From the NCBI GenBank assembly GCA_905214345.1, contig CAJMLV010000004.1:40762-104761 (forward strand): DNA of 64,000 bases, written 5' to 3'. Below are positions 42,537 to 51,272 of this stretch, in pieces. The position numbers and the translations under genes are program-made. This DNA is from an uncultured bacterium (lineage in GTDB: Bacteria; Bacillota; Clostridia; Oscillospirales; Ruminococcaceae). The notes under the pieces are model-generated. The model worked only from the letters and a program-made list of their open reading frames with translations, was not told the DNA's origin and ran no database searches. Within the stretch, counting starts at the first letter, position 1. The number at the start of each line of letters is the position of its first letter.

Positions 42537-43844
42537 ATGTGGTATCAAAATGCTGTGATCTATCAGATCTACCCGCTGGGGCTTTGCGGTGCCCCGCTGC
42601 AGAATGACGGTGTGCCCGAACACCGTCTGCTGCGCGTGCTGGACTGGGTGGACCATATCCGGGAACTGGGGGCTACCTGCGTGCTCTTCAACCCTCTGTT
42701 TGAGAGCGACGCCCACGGTTACGACACCCGGGATTATCAGAAAGTGGATGTCCGCCTGGGTACCAACGAGGACCTGCGCCTTGTCTGCAAGGCTCTGCAC
42801 GACGCCGGGCTGAAAGTGATGCTGGACGGCGTGTTCAACCATGTGGGCCGCGGGTTCTGGGCGTTCCGGGATGTGCAGGAAAAACGCTGGGACAGCCCGT
42901 ATAAGGATTGGTTCAACATCCATTTTGACGGCAACACCAACTATAACGACGGCTTCTGGTACGAAAGCTGGGAAGGCTGCAATGAGCTGGTCAAGCTGAA
43001 TCTGCACAACCCTGCCGTGCGGGAGCACATTTTCGATTCCATCTCTTCCTGGGTGCGGGACTATGACATCGACGGTTTGCGCCTGGACGTGGCGTACTGC
43101 CTGGACCTGGATTTCCTGGGGGCTTTGCGTCAGTACACCTCCTCCCTCAAGGAAGATTTTGTCCTGGTGGGCGAGACCCTCCACGGGGATTACAACCGCT
43201 GGATGAATGACCACGCCTGCCATTCCGTCACCAACTACGAGTGCTACAAAGGCCTGTATTCCAGCTTCAATACCGGCAACATGCACGAGATCTCTTACAG
43301 CCTGAACCGGCAGTTCGGTTCTGAGCCCTGGTGTCTGTACACCGGCCGTCAGCTGCTCAGCTTTGTGGACAACCATGATGTCACCCGCGTGGCCAGCATC
43401 CTGACCGACAAGCAGGAACTGCAGCCCCTGTACGGCCTGCTCTTCGGCATGCCCGGTACCCCGGCCGTCTACTACGGCAGCGAGTGGGGTGTTACCGGCG
43501 AGAAAAAGGACGGCGATCCCGTACTGCGCCCGGCTATCGAAAAGCCGGAACACAACGAGCTCACCGACTGGATCACGGCGCTGGCCGGTGCCCGTGCCGC
43601 CAGCCCTGCCCTGTGCCATGGTAGCTACCGCAACATTCTGGTGCAGCCCAAGCAGTTGATTTTTGAGCGCCGCAGCGGCGAGGACCGGGTGCTGGTGGCC
43701 ATCAATGCGGACAGCCAGCCCTACCACGCCGACTTCAACGCCGAGGCAGGATGCGCGGTGGATCTCATCACCGGCAAGCCCCACGACTTCGGCGGCGGCA
43801 GCGACCTGCCGCCCTACTCCTGCGCATTCTGGAAGACCGAATAA
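42537..43844 (+). CDS. GH13 alpha-amylase-family glycosidase (cytosolic)
   Basis: 435 residues, no signal peptide, so it acts on imported alpha-glucans. The (beta/alpha)8 barrel holds the GH13 blocks: LDGVFNHVG (I), IDGLRLDVAY with the Asp nucleophile (II), LVGETLHGD with the Glu acid/base (III) and LSFVDNHDVTR (IV). The barrel begins at residue 1 (MWYQNAVIYQIYPLG), so the neopullulanase N-terminal domain is missing. A small beta domain ends the protein. It is likely to cut maltodextrins or cyclodextrins, or to act as an oligo-1,6-type enzyme; specificity is not clear. Confidence 0.88.
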   Translation: MWYQNAVIYQIYPLGLCGAPLQNDGVPEHRLLRVLDWVDHIRELGATCVLFNPLFESDAHGYDTRDYQKVDVRLGTNEDLRLVCKALHDAGLKVMLDGVFNHVGRGFWAFRDVQEKRWDSPYKDWFNIHFDGNTNYNDGFWYESWEGCNELVKLNLHNPAVREHIFDSISSWVRDYDIDGLRLDVAYCLDLDFLGALRQYTSSLKEDFVLVGETLHGDYNRWMNDHACHSVTNYECYKGLYSSFNTGNMHEISYSLNRQFGSEPWCLYTGRQLLSFVDNHDVTRVASILTDKQELQPLYGLLFGMPGTPAVYYGSEWGVTGEKKDGDPVLRPAIEKPEHNELTDWITALAGARAASPALCHGSYRNILVQPKQLIFERRSGEDRVLVAINADSQPYHADFNAEAGCAVDLITGKPHDFGGGSDLPPYSCAFWKTE

Positions 43845-43886
43845 TCGGGAAAACGATCCCTGAATCAGAAAGAGGGAATGTTGACC

Positions 43887-44747
43887 ATGTGGCTGCTGTA
43901 TGCCGCCGGGTCCGCCTTTTTTGCGGGTGTTACCGCCGTGCTGGCCAAATGCGGCATCCGCCGTACCGACTCCACCGTTGCCACTGCGCTGCGCACCTGT
44001 GTGGTGCTGGTCATGGCCTGGGTGATGGTTCCGGTTTCCGGTCAGTGGGGCGGGCTGCATACCCTCACCGGACAAGCACTGTTGTTTCTGGTGTTGTCCG
44101 GCCTGTGTACCGGAGCTTCCTGGCTGTGCTATTTCAAGGCACTGCAGATCGGGGACATCAATAAGGTGGTGCCGGTGGATAAAACCAGCACCGTGCTGAC
44201 CATCCTGCTGGCCTTGATCTTTCTGGGCGAAGGAATCACCCCCGTTAAAACCGCAGCCATGGCCCTGATCATGGCGGGAACCTGGCTGATGATCGAGAAA
44301 AAGCAGCCCCGGGAACGGACTTCCGCAGGGCATGGGTGGTTCTGGTACGCGGCAGGATCTGCGGTGTTTGCCAGTCTTACCTCTATTCTGGGCAAGGTGG
44401 GGGTCACTGGTATCGGGTGCAATCTGGGCACTGCCATCCGCACCACCGTGGTGCTGATTATGGCCTGGGGCATGGTGTTTGTGACCGGTAAGGAGAAAGA
44501 AATCCGCGCCGTGCCCCGCCGGGAACTGGCGTTTCTGGGATTGTCCGGCCTGGCCACGGGTGCTTCCTGGCTGTGCTACTACCGGGCGCTCCAGGATGGT
44601 CCGGCCAGTGTGGTGGCGCCGGTGGACAAACTCAGCATTCTGGTCACGGTGGCTTTTTCCGCTCTTGTTTTCAAGGAAAAACTCAGCCGCAAAGCTGCCC
44701 TCGGCCTGGCCCTGAATGTGGCCGGTACGTTGCTCATGCTCGTATAA
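43887..44747 (+). CDS. EamA/DMT-family transporter
   Basis: 286 residues with ten helices in two EamA repeats. The repeats align visibly: GLCTGASWLCYFKALQIGD and GLATGASWLCYYRALQDGP, followed by VPVDKTSTVL and APVDKLSILV. ATG 43887 is preferred to 43878 because GAGGGA lies nine bases before it and abuts the other. It probably exports small metabolites such as amino acids. It lies 42 bases after the GH13 gene, so it is likely in the same operon, without an obvious functional link. Confidence 0.88.
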   Translation: MWLLYAAGSAFFAGVTAVLAKCGIRRTDSTVATALRTCVVLVMAWVMVPVSGQWGGLHTLTGQALLFLVLSGLCTGASWLCYFKALQIGDINKVVPVDKTSTVLTILLALIFLGEGITPVKTAAMALIMAGTWLMIEKKQPRERTSAGHGWFWYAAGSAVFASLTSILGKVGVTGIGCNLGTAIRTTVVLIMAWGMVFVTGKEKEIRAVPRRELAFLGLSGLATGASWLCYYRALQDGPASVVAPVDKLSILVTVAFSALVFKEKLSRKAALGLALNVAGTLLMLV

Positions 44748-44754
44748 CAAAAGG

Positions 44755-44791
44755 AATCCGCCGCAGGCTTTTTGCCCGCGACGGATTTTGT
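44755..44791 (+). terminator. Probable terminator after the EamA gene
   Basis: AATCCG-CGC pairs with GCG-CGGATT with one mismatch, then TTG. The T tract is short. Confidence 0.5.
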
Positions 44792-44848
44792 CTGCAATAT
44801 TTCGACCCTTCCTGCACATACTGAGGTATGGAAAAGGAGGGGAACCCC

Positions 44849-46090
44849 ATGCCCAAACACCCTGCAAGACGCTGGATGCGCCGTATACTGGGGACATTGA
44901 TGCTGTCCGGAGCCCTTTTGGCCGTTGCCGTACTGGGTCTGCGTGCCGCGCTGCCCGATACCTTTTATGTGGAACCCGGCACCTCGCTCACTCTGGCAGC
45001 CATGCCCTTCCTGAAGGCAGGGAGTACACCGCAAGGGGCTGCAGCTGCGGTCAGCGGCACCGCTGATACCGGCAGCGCCAACCGGACTCTGCGCTTGTTC
45101 GGTCTGGTACCGGTCAAGACGGTGCGCACGGTGGAATCCGAGACCCGCACCGTCACCGTGTCCGGAGCGCCCTTTGGGGTCAAGATGTTTGCCGACGGGG
45201 CATTGGTGGTGGCTTTCTCCGATCAGGTCACCGAACTCGGCACCGAAAACCCCGCCAAGGAGGCCGGGCTTCGCCTGGGCGATGTGATCGTGTCGGCAGG
45301 CGGGAACCCTGTCCACGGCAACGAGGAATTGTCTGCAGCCATCACGGCAGCGCAGGGCGGCGGTGTGGCGATCGTCTATCTTCGGGACGGGGTACAGCAC
45401 ACCTGCACCGTCACCCCTGTGCGTGACCGGGACACCGGCGCCTGGCGGGCCGGGGTGTGGGTGCGGGATTCTTCGGCAGGTATCGGGACCCTTACCTTCG
45501 TGGATACACAGAAAGGCACCTTTGCGGGCCTGGGACACGCAGTCAGTGACAGCGATACCGGTGCCGATTTTCCGCTGCTGTCCGGCGAGATCGTCCCCGT
45601 TACCATCCTCGGGGTACAAAAGGGAGCCGCAGGTGCACCGGGCGAACTGCGCGGCGAGTTTTCCGGCGAGGCGGCCCTGGGAGTGGTGACCGCCAACGAT
45701 ACCGCCGGTGTATATGGCCGGCTGAACGGCAGCGCCTCATCGGCATCGGGGCAGCTGATGCCGGTGGCGCGGATGCAGCAGGTAGCGGTGGGGGAGGCCC
45801 AGATCCTGACCACCATCGACGGCACCCAACCAAAGTTGTATGATGTGACCATTGAGCGGGTGAACATGACCGCAAACGATCCCAACCGCAATCTTCTTAT
45901 CCGTGTGACCGATCCGGACCTGCTTTCCGCCACCGGCGGCATTGTGCAGGGGATGAGCGGCAGCCCTGTTATCCAGAACGGCTGCCTGGTGGGGGCGGTG
46001 ACCCATGTGCTGGTCAATGATCCCACAAGGGGCTACGGTATCTTTGCGGAAAATATGCTCAAGACGGCGGATGCGCTGGTAACGGATTGA
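44849..46090 (+). CDS. spoIVB: SpoIVB-type peptidase (S55, PDZ)
   Basis: 413 residues with an N-terminal membrane anchor (about 12-34). A PDZ domain (about 125-190) has AKEAGLRLGDVIVSAGGNPV. The S55 serine peptidase domain has His in TFAGLGHAVSD and Ser in VQGMSGSPVIQNG. In Bacillus the forespore-secreted enzyme cuts SpoIVFA and triggers sigma-K in the mother cell. ATG 44849 follows AAGGAGG by eight bases. Its place before spo0A is the conserved order, though an extra gene lies between them here. Catalytic residues are intact, so it is probably functional. Confidence 0.9.
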   Translation: MPKHPARRWMRRILGTLMLSGALLAVAVLGLRAALPDTFYVEPGTSLTLAAMPFLKAGSTPQGAAAAVSGTADTGSANRTLRLFGLVPVKTVRTVESETRTVTVSGAPFGVKMFADGALVVAFSDQVTELGTENPAKEAGLRLGDVIVSAGGNPVHGNEELSAAITAAQGGGVAIVYLRDGVQHTCTVTPVRDRDTGAWRAGVWVRDSSAGIGTLTFVDTQKGTFAGLGHAVSDSDTGADFPLLSGEIVPVTILGVQKGAAGAPGELRGEFSGEAALGVVTANDTAGVYGRLNGSASSASGQLMPVARMQQVAVGEAQILTTIDGTQPKLYDVTIERVNMTANDPNRNLLIRVTDPDLLSATGGIVQGMSGSPVIQNGCLVGAVTHVLVNDPTRGYGIFAENMLKTADALVTD

Positions 46091-46096
46091 TTTTCG

Positions 46097-46125
46097 GGCA
46101 GAGGTGACAGACCTCTGCCTGTTTT
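46097..46125 (+). terminator. spoIVB terminator overlapping the next promoter
   Basis: GGCAGAGGT (46097-46105) pairs with ACCTCTGCC (46111-46119), five-base loop, then TGTTTT. The stem and loop contain the -35 (GTGACA 46104-46109) of the promoter that follows. Confidence 0.75.
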
Positions 46126-46133
46126 GCTATACT
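46104..46133 (+). promoter_or_regulatory. Promoter of the orphan gene 46164
   Basis: GTGACA (46104-46109), 18-base spacer ending in TGC-like context (TTGC), TATACT (46128-46133). Confidence 0.55.
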
Positions 46134-46163
46134 GGAGCAAAATGCCGGGAAAGGATGATGGAA

Positions 46164-46586
46164 ATGAATGTGGTCTGTCATTGGCAGCCGAATATGCCAT
46201 ACAGCCTGCACGACATGCGGGTGAACCGTATCGAACGGGTTGGGGGACACCTCCGCTTCTGTTTTGAATACGGATATATAGAGCTGAAAGGAGAGAATCG
46301 TCAGGTCGATGGCGATGTTCTGATTGAAGATGTAAACATGAATTTTTCCGACGTCTATCTCCTCAGTGAGAACGGTGCGTACGGGAAATTCCGCGGAGAA
46401 CGCATGGAACTGGAAGCGTTTCTCGACCGATACCGGGACATCTCTTTTGAGATTCTGGATGAAGCATACGGCTATAACACGGTGTCTTACCGGGGTTACC
46501 TGTCGCTGCCGGGCAAAGAAAATCTGGTGGAAGCGATGATTTCTCTTTATTATACCGGCCATATCGTGTACGAGGTCAAGGAATAA
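46164..46586 (+). CDS. Hypothetical protein between spoIVB and spo0A
   Basis: 140 residues, soluble, not recognised. It is predicted to be mostly beta strands at first (VNRIERVGGHLRFCFEYGYI, VDGDVLIEDVNMNFSDVYLL) with a helix near MELEAFLDRYRDISFEILDE. Small acidic proteins of this type include some toxin-immunity proteins, but no toxin gene is beside it. AT content is higher than in its neighbours, which may mean it was acquired. ATG 46164 is the best of three close ATGs (46155, 46158, 46164), being nine bases from the SD GGAAAGG. It has its own promoter and so is not part of the sporulation transcript. Confidence 0.65.
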   Translation: MNVVCHWQPNMPYSLHDMRVNRIERVGGHLRFCFEYGYIELKGENRQVDGDVLIEDVNMNFSDVYLLSENGAYGKFRGERMELEAFLDRYRDISFEILDEAYGYNTVSYRGYLSLPGKENLVEAMISLYYTGHIVYEVKE

Positions 46587-46713
46587 GAGCGGGCAGAGGA
46601 CAACAGGACCACTGTTGGAAATATTCCCAATGACTTTCCAGCGGTATGCCGGGCAAAAGGCGCGGAACAGTCAGCGCGCCGCGGGAAAACAAGGGACGAA
46701 AAATAAAATACGG

Positions 46714-46811
46714 TGTCGAGTTTTGTCGGAAAAAGGAAGAAAAGGGAGAAAGTGCGCGAAAACTTCCTGTTGCCAGAACTGGTAAAATATGGTAATATTT
46801 CCATTGTCGAG
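46714..46811 (+). promoter_or_regulatory. spo0A promoter region with three 0A-like boxes
   Basis: The promoter is TTGCCA (46770-46775), 17-base spacer, TAATAT (46793-46798). TGTCGAG (46714-46720), TGTCGGA (46724-46730) and TGTCGAG (46805-46811) each resemble the Spo0A box TGTCGAA. The layout fits autoregulation. The rest of the 278-base gap upstream of spo0A shows nothing else. Confidence 0.6.
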
Positions 46812-46864
46812 AGAAACTGATGCGGCTGGGCGGCTGGCCGCCGATCAATGAGGAGTGTATCACA

Positions 46865-47623
46865 ATGGATAAAATCAAGTTTTTGATGACCGATACCGGC
46901 GCGCAGACCACGGCGCTGTGCCGCCAGGCGCTGGAAGATAAGGGCGTTTCGGTGACCGTGTGCGAGAAAAATGGCAGCAAAGCTCTGAAAGCACTGCTGG
47001 ACAACCATCCCCAGGCGGTGCTGTTGGATGCGTTCATGCCCGATCTGGACGCCATCACAGTGAAACAGCGCTACGAAGCCCAGGATACCACCGGTGCCCG
47101 CACTACCTTCTTTGTGACCGGAGCCTTTCAGAGCGAGGAGATGGAGCAGGAACTGCTGGACAATGGATTCTCTTTCTTTTTCGTGAAACCCTTCGACGAA
47201 ACAGTGCTGGTCAGCCGTGTGCTGAAAGCGGCGGGCGGTCCTGCCCGACCCCAGGCTTTCTCCCAGGACAGTGACGAGCTGACCGTTACCGAAATCCTGC
47301 ATCAGGTGGGGGTTCCCGCCCACATCAAGGGTTACCAGTTCCTGCGGGATGCCATTCTGCTGGCGGTGGAAGACCACGAATACATCAATGCCGTGACCAA
47401 ACGGCTGTATCCCGAAATCGCCAAGCGCAACGGCACCACGGCCTCCCGGGTGGAGCGCGCCATCCGCCATGCCATCGAGGTGGCATGGGACCGGGGAGAT
47501 GTGGATACCCTCAACGGCTATTTCGGCTATACCATCCACAGCCTGCGGGGCAAGCCTACCAACTCCGAATTTATTGCCATGATTGCGGATAAAATCCGCC
47601 TGGATAAACGCCGCCGCGCCTGA
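46865..47623 (+). CDS. spo0A: Stage 0 sporulation response regulator Spo0A
   Basis: 252 residues. The receiver domain (1-125) keeps phospho-acceptor Asp55 (LLDAFMP), Thr85 (VTGAFQ) and Lys108 (FVKPF). In the acidic pocket the usual Asp-Asp pair is reduced to Asp10-Thr11 (MTDTG, where Bacillus has ADDN). The effector domain (about 145-252) is typical: GVPAHIKGYQFLRDAI and the recognition helix TTASRVERAIRHAIEVAW. DNA binding should be normal, but metal-assisted phosphorylation may be weak. AGGAG precedes ATG 46865. It is monocistronic with possible Spo0A boxes upstream. Confidence 0.93.
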   Translation: MDKIKFLMTDTGAQTTALCRQALEDKGVSVTVCEKNGSKALKALLDNHPQAVLLDAFMPDLDAITVKQRYEAQDTTGARTTFFVTGAFQSEEMEQELLDNGFSFFFVKPFDETVLVSRVLKAAGGPARPQAFSQDSDELTVTEILHQVGVPAHIKGYQFLRDAILLAVEDHEYINAVTKRLYPEIAKRNGTTASRVERAIRHAIEVAWDRGDVDTLNGYFGYTIHSLRGKPTNSEFIAMIADKIRLDKRRRA

Positions 47624-47652
47624 TTTGTCAAAAGTATGCATGTCTTCGTATA

Positions 47653-47679
47653 CCTCCCGCTTTCTGTGGGAGGCTTTTT
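47653..47679 (+). terminator. spo0A terminator
   Basis: CCTCCC pairs with GGGAGG (47653-47658 with 47668-47673), nine-base loop, followed by CTTTTTG. Confidence 0.75.
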
Positions 47680-47745
47680 GTTTGCATTTATTTCAAAAAT
47701 TTTTCAATCCGCCCCAAAGCGGTAGATTTTTCCGATTGATATCTG

Positions 47746-47751
47746 TATAAT
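47746..47751 (+). promoter_or_regulatory. Possible ispDF -10 element
   Basis: TATAAT, 72 bases before the ATG. The -35 position is poor (TAGATT), so this is tentative. Confidence 0.4.
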
Positions 47752-47822
47752 AAAACCATGGTCAAACTGGGGATTATGTACACTTTGCCCCGATATTTTT
47801 AATAAGGAAGGGGGCGCCGTTC

Positions 47823-48950
47823 ATGGCGCAAACCGTTACTGCGATCCTGGTGGCGGCGGGTTCCTCCCGGCGTATGGGATTCGATAAACTCAGCCATCGC
47901 CTGCCCGGCGGGCTGACCGTGCTGCAGACAAGTCTGCGGGCTTTTGAAAATCACCCCCGGATGACCGAACTGGTCCTGGTGGCCGGCGCCAATCTGGAAA
48001 CCTGCCGACAGCTGGCGGCTGCCTGCAGCAAGCCCTGCACGGCGGTGCCCGGCGGCGCGACCCGGGCGGAAAGTGTCCGTGCCGGCCTGGCGGCTGCCGG
48101 CGGCGATATTGTGGCCATCCACGATGCCGCCCGGCCTTTTGTCAGTGAGAGCGTCATCACGGCGGCTATCGAAGCCGCCGAACACAACGGTGCCGCCGCG
48201 CCCGCCGTGCCGGTAAAGGATACAGTCAAGGTGGCAGGGCAGGACGGACGGGTGCAGAGCACCCCTGACCGAGATACTTTGTTCGCGGTGCAGACGCCGC
48301 AGTGTTTCCGGCGGGATCTGTACCGCCAGGCGCTGGCCGCCGTTTCGGGGGACAGGGCCAACCTGGTTACCGACGACTGCAGCTTGTTTGAACTGGCGGG
48401 TCTGCCGGTGGTGCTGACCCCCGGTGACTATGCAAACCTGAAGATCACCACAAAAGAGGACTTGAAAGGGGAGAACACCATGCGCATCGGGCACGGTTAT
48501 GACGTTCACCGCCTGGTGGAAGGCCGACGGCTGATTCTGGGCGGGGTGGATATCCCTTATGAAAAGGGGCTTCTGGGCCATTCTGACGCCGATGTGCTGC
48601 TGCACGCCATTTCCGACGCCCTGCTGGGAGCGGCTGCCTTGGGGGACATCGGCAAGCATTTCCCCGACACTGATCCCCGTTATAAAGGAGCCGACTCCCT
48701 GCGCCTTCTGCAGGAAGTGGGCCGCCTGATCGGCGAAGCCGGTTACACGGTGGGAAACATCGACGCCACCGTGCTTTGCCAGGCGCCCAAACTGGCTCCG
48801 CATATCCAGACCATGCGCACCAATATTGCCGGCGCCCTGGGGGTGGATGCGGACCGCGTGAGCGTCAAGGCCACCACCGAGGAACACCTGGGCTTTACCG
48901 GTCAGGGACAGGGCATCGCGGCCCACGCCGTGGCACTGCTGGAAGGCTGA
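47823..48950 (+). CDS. ispDF: Bifunctional IspD-IspF fusion of the MEP isoprenoid pathway
   Basis: 375 residues. Residues 1-218 are IspD (makes CDP-methylerythritol): [37 protein letters not shown], and [12 protein letters not shown]. Residues 220-375 are IspF (makes the cyclodiphosphate): [24 protein letters not shown] and [18 protein letters not shown]. Both active sites are complete. IspDF fusions are known in other bacteria. The junction encodes LKGENTM and its DNA still has AAAGGGG followed by ATG 48481, so separate IspF could be made. IspE, which acts between them, is not in the window. Confidence 0.93.
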   Translation: MAQTVTAILVAAGSSRRMGFDKLSHRLPGGLTVLQTSLRAFENHPRMTELVLVAGANLETCRQLAAACSKPCTAVPGGATRAESVRAGLAAAGGDIVAIHDAARPFVSESVITAAIEAAEHNGAAAPAVPVKDTVKVAGQDGRVQSTPDRDTLFAVQTPQCFRRDLYRQALAAVSGDRANLVTDDCSLFELAGLPVVLTPGDYANLKITTKEDLKGENTMRIGHGYDVHRLVEGRRLILGGVDIPYEKGLLGHSDADVLLHAISDALLGAAALGDIGKHFPDTDPRYKGADSLRLLQEVGRLIGEAGYTVGNIDATVLCQAPKLAPHIQTMRTNIAGALGVDADRVSVKATTEEHLGFTGQGQGIAAHAVALLEG

Positions 48951-48972
48951 CCCCCCACGTTTCCCCGCAACT

Positions 48973-49000
48973 TTGCATCGGCACCCTGGTGTGCTATACT
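48973..49000 (+). promoter_or_regulatory. cdaA operon promoter
   Basis: TTGCAT (48973-48978), 16-base spacer ending in TGC, TATACT (48995-49000), an extended -10. It could serve the whole 49058-63627 run. Confidence 0.68.
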
Positions 49001-49057
49001 TAACAAGAGAACCGTCTCCGCCCTTTGCCCGGCGGCTGTAAGGAGGCTGTAACCGGC

Positions 49058-49957
49058 ATGCTCGGCTTTTACGACTTTTTCGGCGGTGTGATCAGCAACC
49101 TGCGTACCTTTGGTGTGCGCGATCTGGTGGACATCCTGGTCATTACCGTTGCATTTTATGAACTGTTTCTGTTCGCAAAGAAATCCCGCGCGGGTCAGCT
49201 GGTTCGCGGCCTGATCCTGGCGCTGATCTGTTTTGCGCTGGCATATCTGTTTGAGCTGCGTACCGTGCGCTGGCTGCTGAACAACTTCCTGCAGGTGGGC
49301 TTCATCGCCGCCGTGGTGCTGTTCCAGCCGGAACTGCGCCGCACCCTGGAACGCCTGGGCCAGAGCGCCAACTGGACCGGACGCCTGTTCAGCATCCGCC
49401 GCAACGACCCCTCTCTGCGGGCGGTGTGGCAGAGCGCTGTGGTAGCCATCTGCGATGCTGCGGAGCAGCTGTCCGACACCCGCACCGGTGCCCTGATGGT
49501 GCTGGAACGCAACAACAATCTGGAAGAGATCATCCGTACCGGCACGCCTCTTTCTGCCAACGTCATCCCCGAAATGCTTGGTACCATCTTTTATGAAGGT
49601 ACCCCCCTGCACGACGGCGCCGTGGTCATCCGCGACGGGCGCATTGTGGCGGCCGGCTGTGTGCTGCCCCTTTCCAACAACCTGGAAATGGGCAAAGATA
49701 TGGGTACCCGCCATCGTGCGGGCCTGGGTATGAGCGAGAACTCCGATGCCGTGGTCATCGTTGTCAGCGAGGAAACCGGCATCATCTCCCTGGCCAAAAA
49801 CGGCGTTCTCATCCGCCGCCTGGACCGCCAGAACCTGTTCAATCTGCTGCAGGAGGAGATCATCCCGCCCGAAACGCAAGAGGAGCAGAAGGTGTCTGTG
49901 TGGAACCGGTTGTTTGGCAAAGGAGGTGCCGTAAAGCATGCCGCTCAGAAAAAATAA
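49058..49957 (+). CDS. cdaA: Diadenylate cyclase CdaA
   Basis: A 299-residue membrane enzyme that makes c-di-AMP from two ATP. Three N-terminal helices (about 10-80) are followed by a DAC domain with the catalytic DGA (TPLHDGAVVI) and RHR (MGTRHRAGLGM) motifs. It starts at ATG 49058 after AAGGAGG. It overlaps cdaR by 20 bases, the conserved cdaA-cdaR pair, but glmM, the usual third gene, does not follow. c-di-AMP controls K+ uptake, so TrkA in this window is a likely target. Confidence 0.94.
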   Translation: MLGFYDFFGGVISNLRTFGVRDLVDILVITVAFYELFLFAKKSRAGQLVRGLILALICFALAYLFELRTVRWLLNNFLQVGFIAAVVLFQPELRRTLERLGQSANWTGRLFSIRRNDPSLRAVWQSAVVAICDAAEQLSDTRTGALMVLERNNNLEEIIRTGTPLSANVIPEMLGTIFYEGTPLHDGAVVIRDGRIVAAGCVLPLSNNLEMGKDMGTRHRAGLGMSENSDAVVIVVSEETGIISLAKNGVLIRRLDRQNLFNLLQEEIIPPETQEEQKVSVWNRLFGKGGAVKHAAQKK

Positions 49958-51251
49958 ACCCGAACAGACCGCCATGGAACCCAAAAAGAGGGAGCGGCGC
50001 ACAGTGTGGGATTATCCCGCGGTGCTGTGGTGCGCGGCGGTGGCCTGTGCCGTGCTGGCCTGGTTGATCGTGACCATGTATTTCGACCAGGAAAGCGACA
50101 AGACCGTAACGGTCAGCAACATCACCTATACCTACCAGTCCAGCACGTACAGCAGTCTTGGCCTGGACATCGTGGAAACCCCGGAGATTTCCGGCGTGAC
50201 CGTGCGCATCAAGGGCAGCGGCACCATCATCGGCGGTATCCGGGAAAGCGACATCATGGTCTATCCCAAATACTCCACCGTCCGCGGCGCGGGCACCGTC
50301 ACCCTGGAACTGGGGGCACGGTTCATCACCTCGGATTACGATAACCTGGGCATTGAGCTCATCGTGGAAAACCCCACCACCGTGACCGTGGTGTTTGATA
50401 ACGTCAGCGAAAAGACCATGCGGGTCACTGCCGATACTTCTCAGATCGCCATTGCCGATGGGTTTATCCTGAACAGCGTGTCCAGCGTCCCGGCGGAAGT
50501 CACCCTCACCGGTCCCACCAGCGAGCTGGAACAGATCGACTCGGTGGTGGCCACCGTTACCAGCGAGGAGGAACTCAGCGACTCTGTTACCCTGGAAGCT
50601 CCTCTGGAAATGCGGGATGCCAACGGCAATGTGGTCACGCCGCAGTATACCACCATGGACAGCGACACCGCTGCCATTACCTTGAATGTACTGCAGGTAA
50701 GGGAACTTCCGCTGACCGTAAACTTCATCGGTCTGCCTTCCGGATTTGATGAGTCCAGCCTGAAGTACTCCCTGGACCGCAGCACCCTGCGCGTAGCCGG
50801 ACCTGCCCGTACCATCAGCAAGATGAACGAGCTGAGTGTGGCCAGCCTGGATCTGGGCCAGAGCTTTGCTTTTGACCGGGACTACCAGCTCTCGGTGGAA
50901 CTGCCTGACGGTATCGTGTCCCAGGACGGCATCACTACCGTGACCCTGACCTTCGATACCACCAACATGGCCAGCACTACCCTGAATATCTCCAACATCC
51001 GGGTCATCAATGTGCCCAGCGACATGGAAGTGGATGTGCTCACCAGCCGTATCAGCGGCGTGACCCTGTACGGACCTGCCGACGAGATCGAGGAACTTTC
51101 CGCCGAGAATGTCCAGGCCCAGGTGGATTGTCAGAGCATCTCGGTCACGGCCGGGCAGCAGACCCTGCCGGTCACCATCCAGATCCCGTCGTCCAGCCGC
51201 ATTTTCGCGGTGGGCAGCTACACGGTGCAGTGCGCCATCACCACCCAGTAA
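49938..51251 (+). CDS. cdaR: CdaR (YbbR-domain) regulator of CdaA
   Basis: 437 residues: a cytosolic N-tail, one helix (about 28-48) and an extracytoplasmic region made of four YbbR repeats. Repeat ends such as SEVTLTGP-like motifs appear at VTLTGPTSELEQI, LRVAGPARTISKM and VTLYGPADEIEEL. It modulates CdaA activity at the membrane. ATG 49938 overlaps the end of cdaA and uses AAAGGAGGT as SD. Confidence 0.9.
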   Translation: MPLRKNKPEQTAMEPKKRERRTVWDYPAVLWCAAVACAVLAWLIVTMYFDQESDKTVTVSNITYTYQSSTYSSLGLDIVETPEISGVTVRIKGSGTIIGGIRESDIMVYPKYSTVRGAGTVTLELGARFITSDYDNLGIELIVENPTTVTVVFDNVSEKTMRVTADTSQIAIADGFILNSVSSVPAEVTLTGPTSELEQIDSVVATVTSEEELSDSVTLEAPLEMRDANGNVVTPQYTTMDSDTAAITLNVLQVRELPLTVNFIGLPSGFDESSLKYSLDRSTLRVAGPARTISKMNELSVASLDLGQSFAFDRDYQLSVELPDGIVSQDGITTVTLTFDTTNMASTTLNISNIRVINVPSDMEVDVLTSRISGVTLYGPADEIEELSAENVQAQVDCQSISVTAGQQTLPVTIQIPSSSRIFAVGSYTVQCAITTQ

Positions 51252-51272
51252 AAAAGGAGAATACATCCAAAA

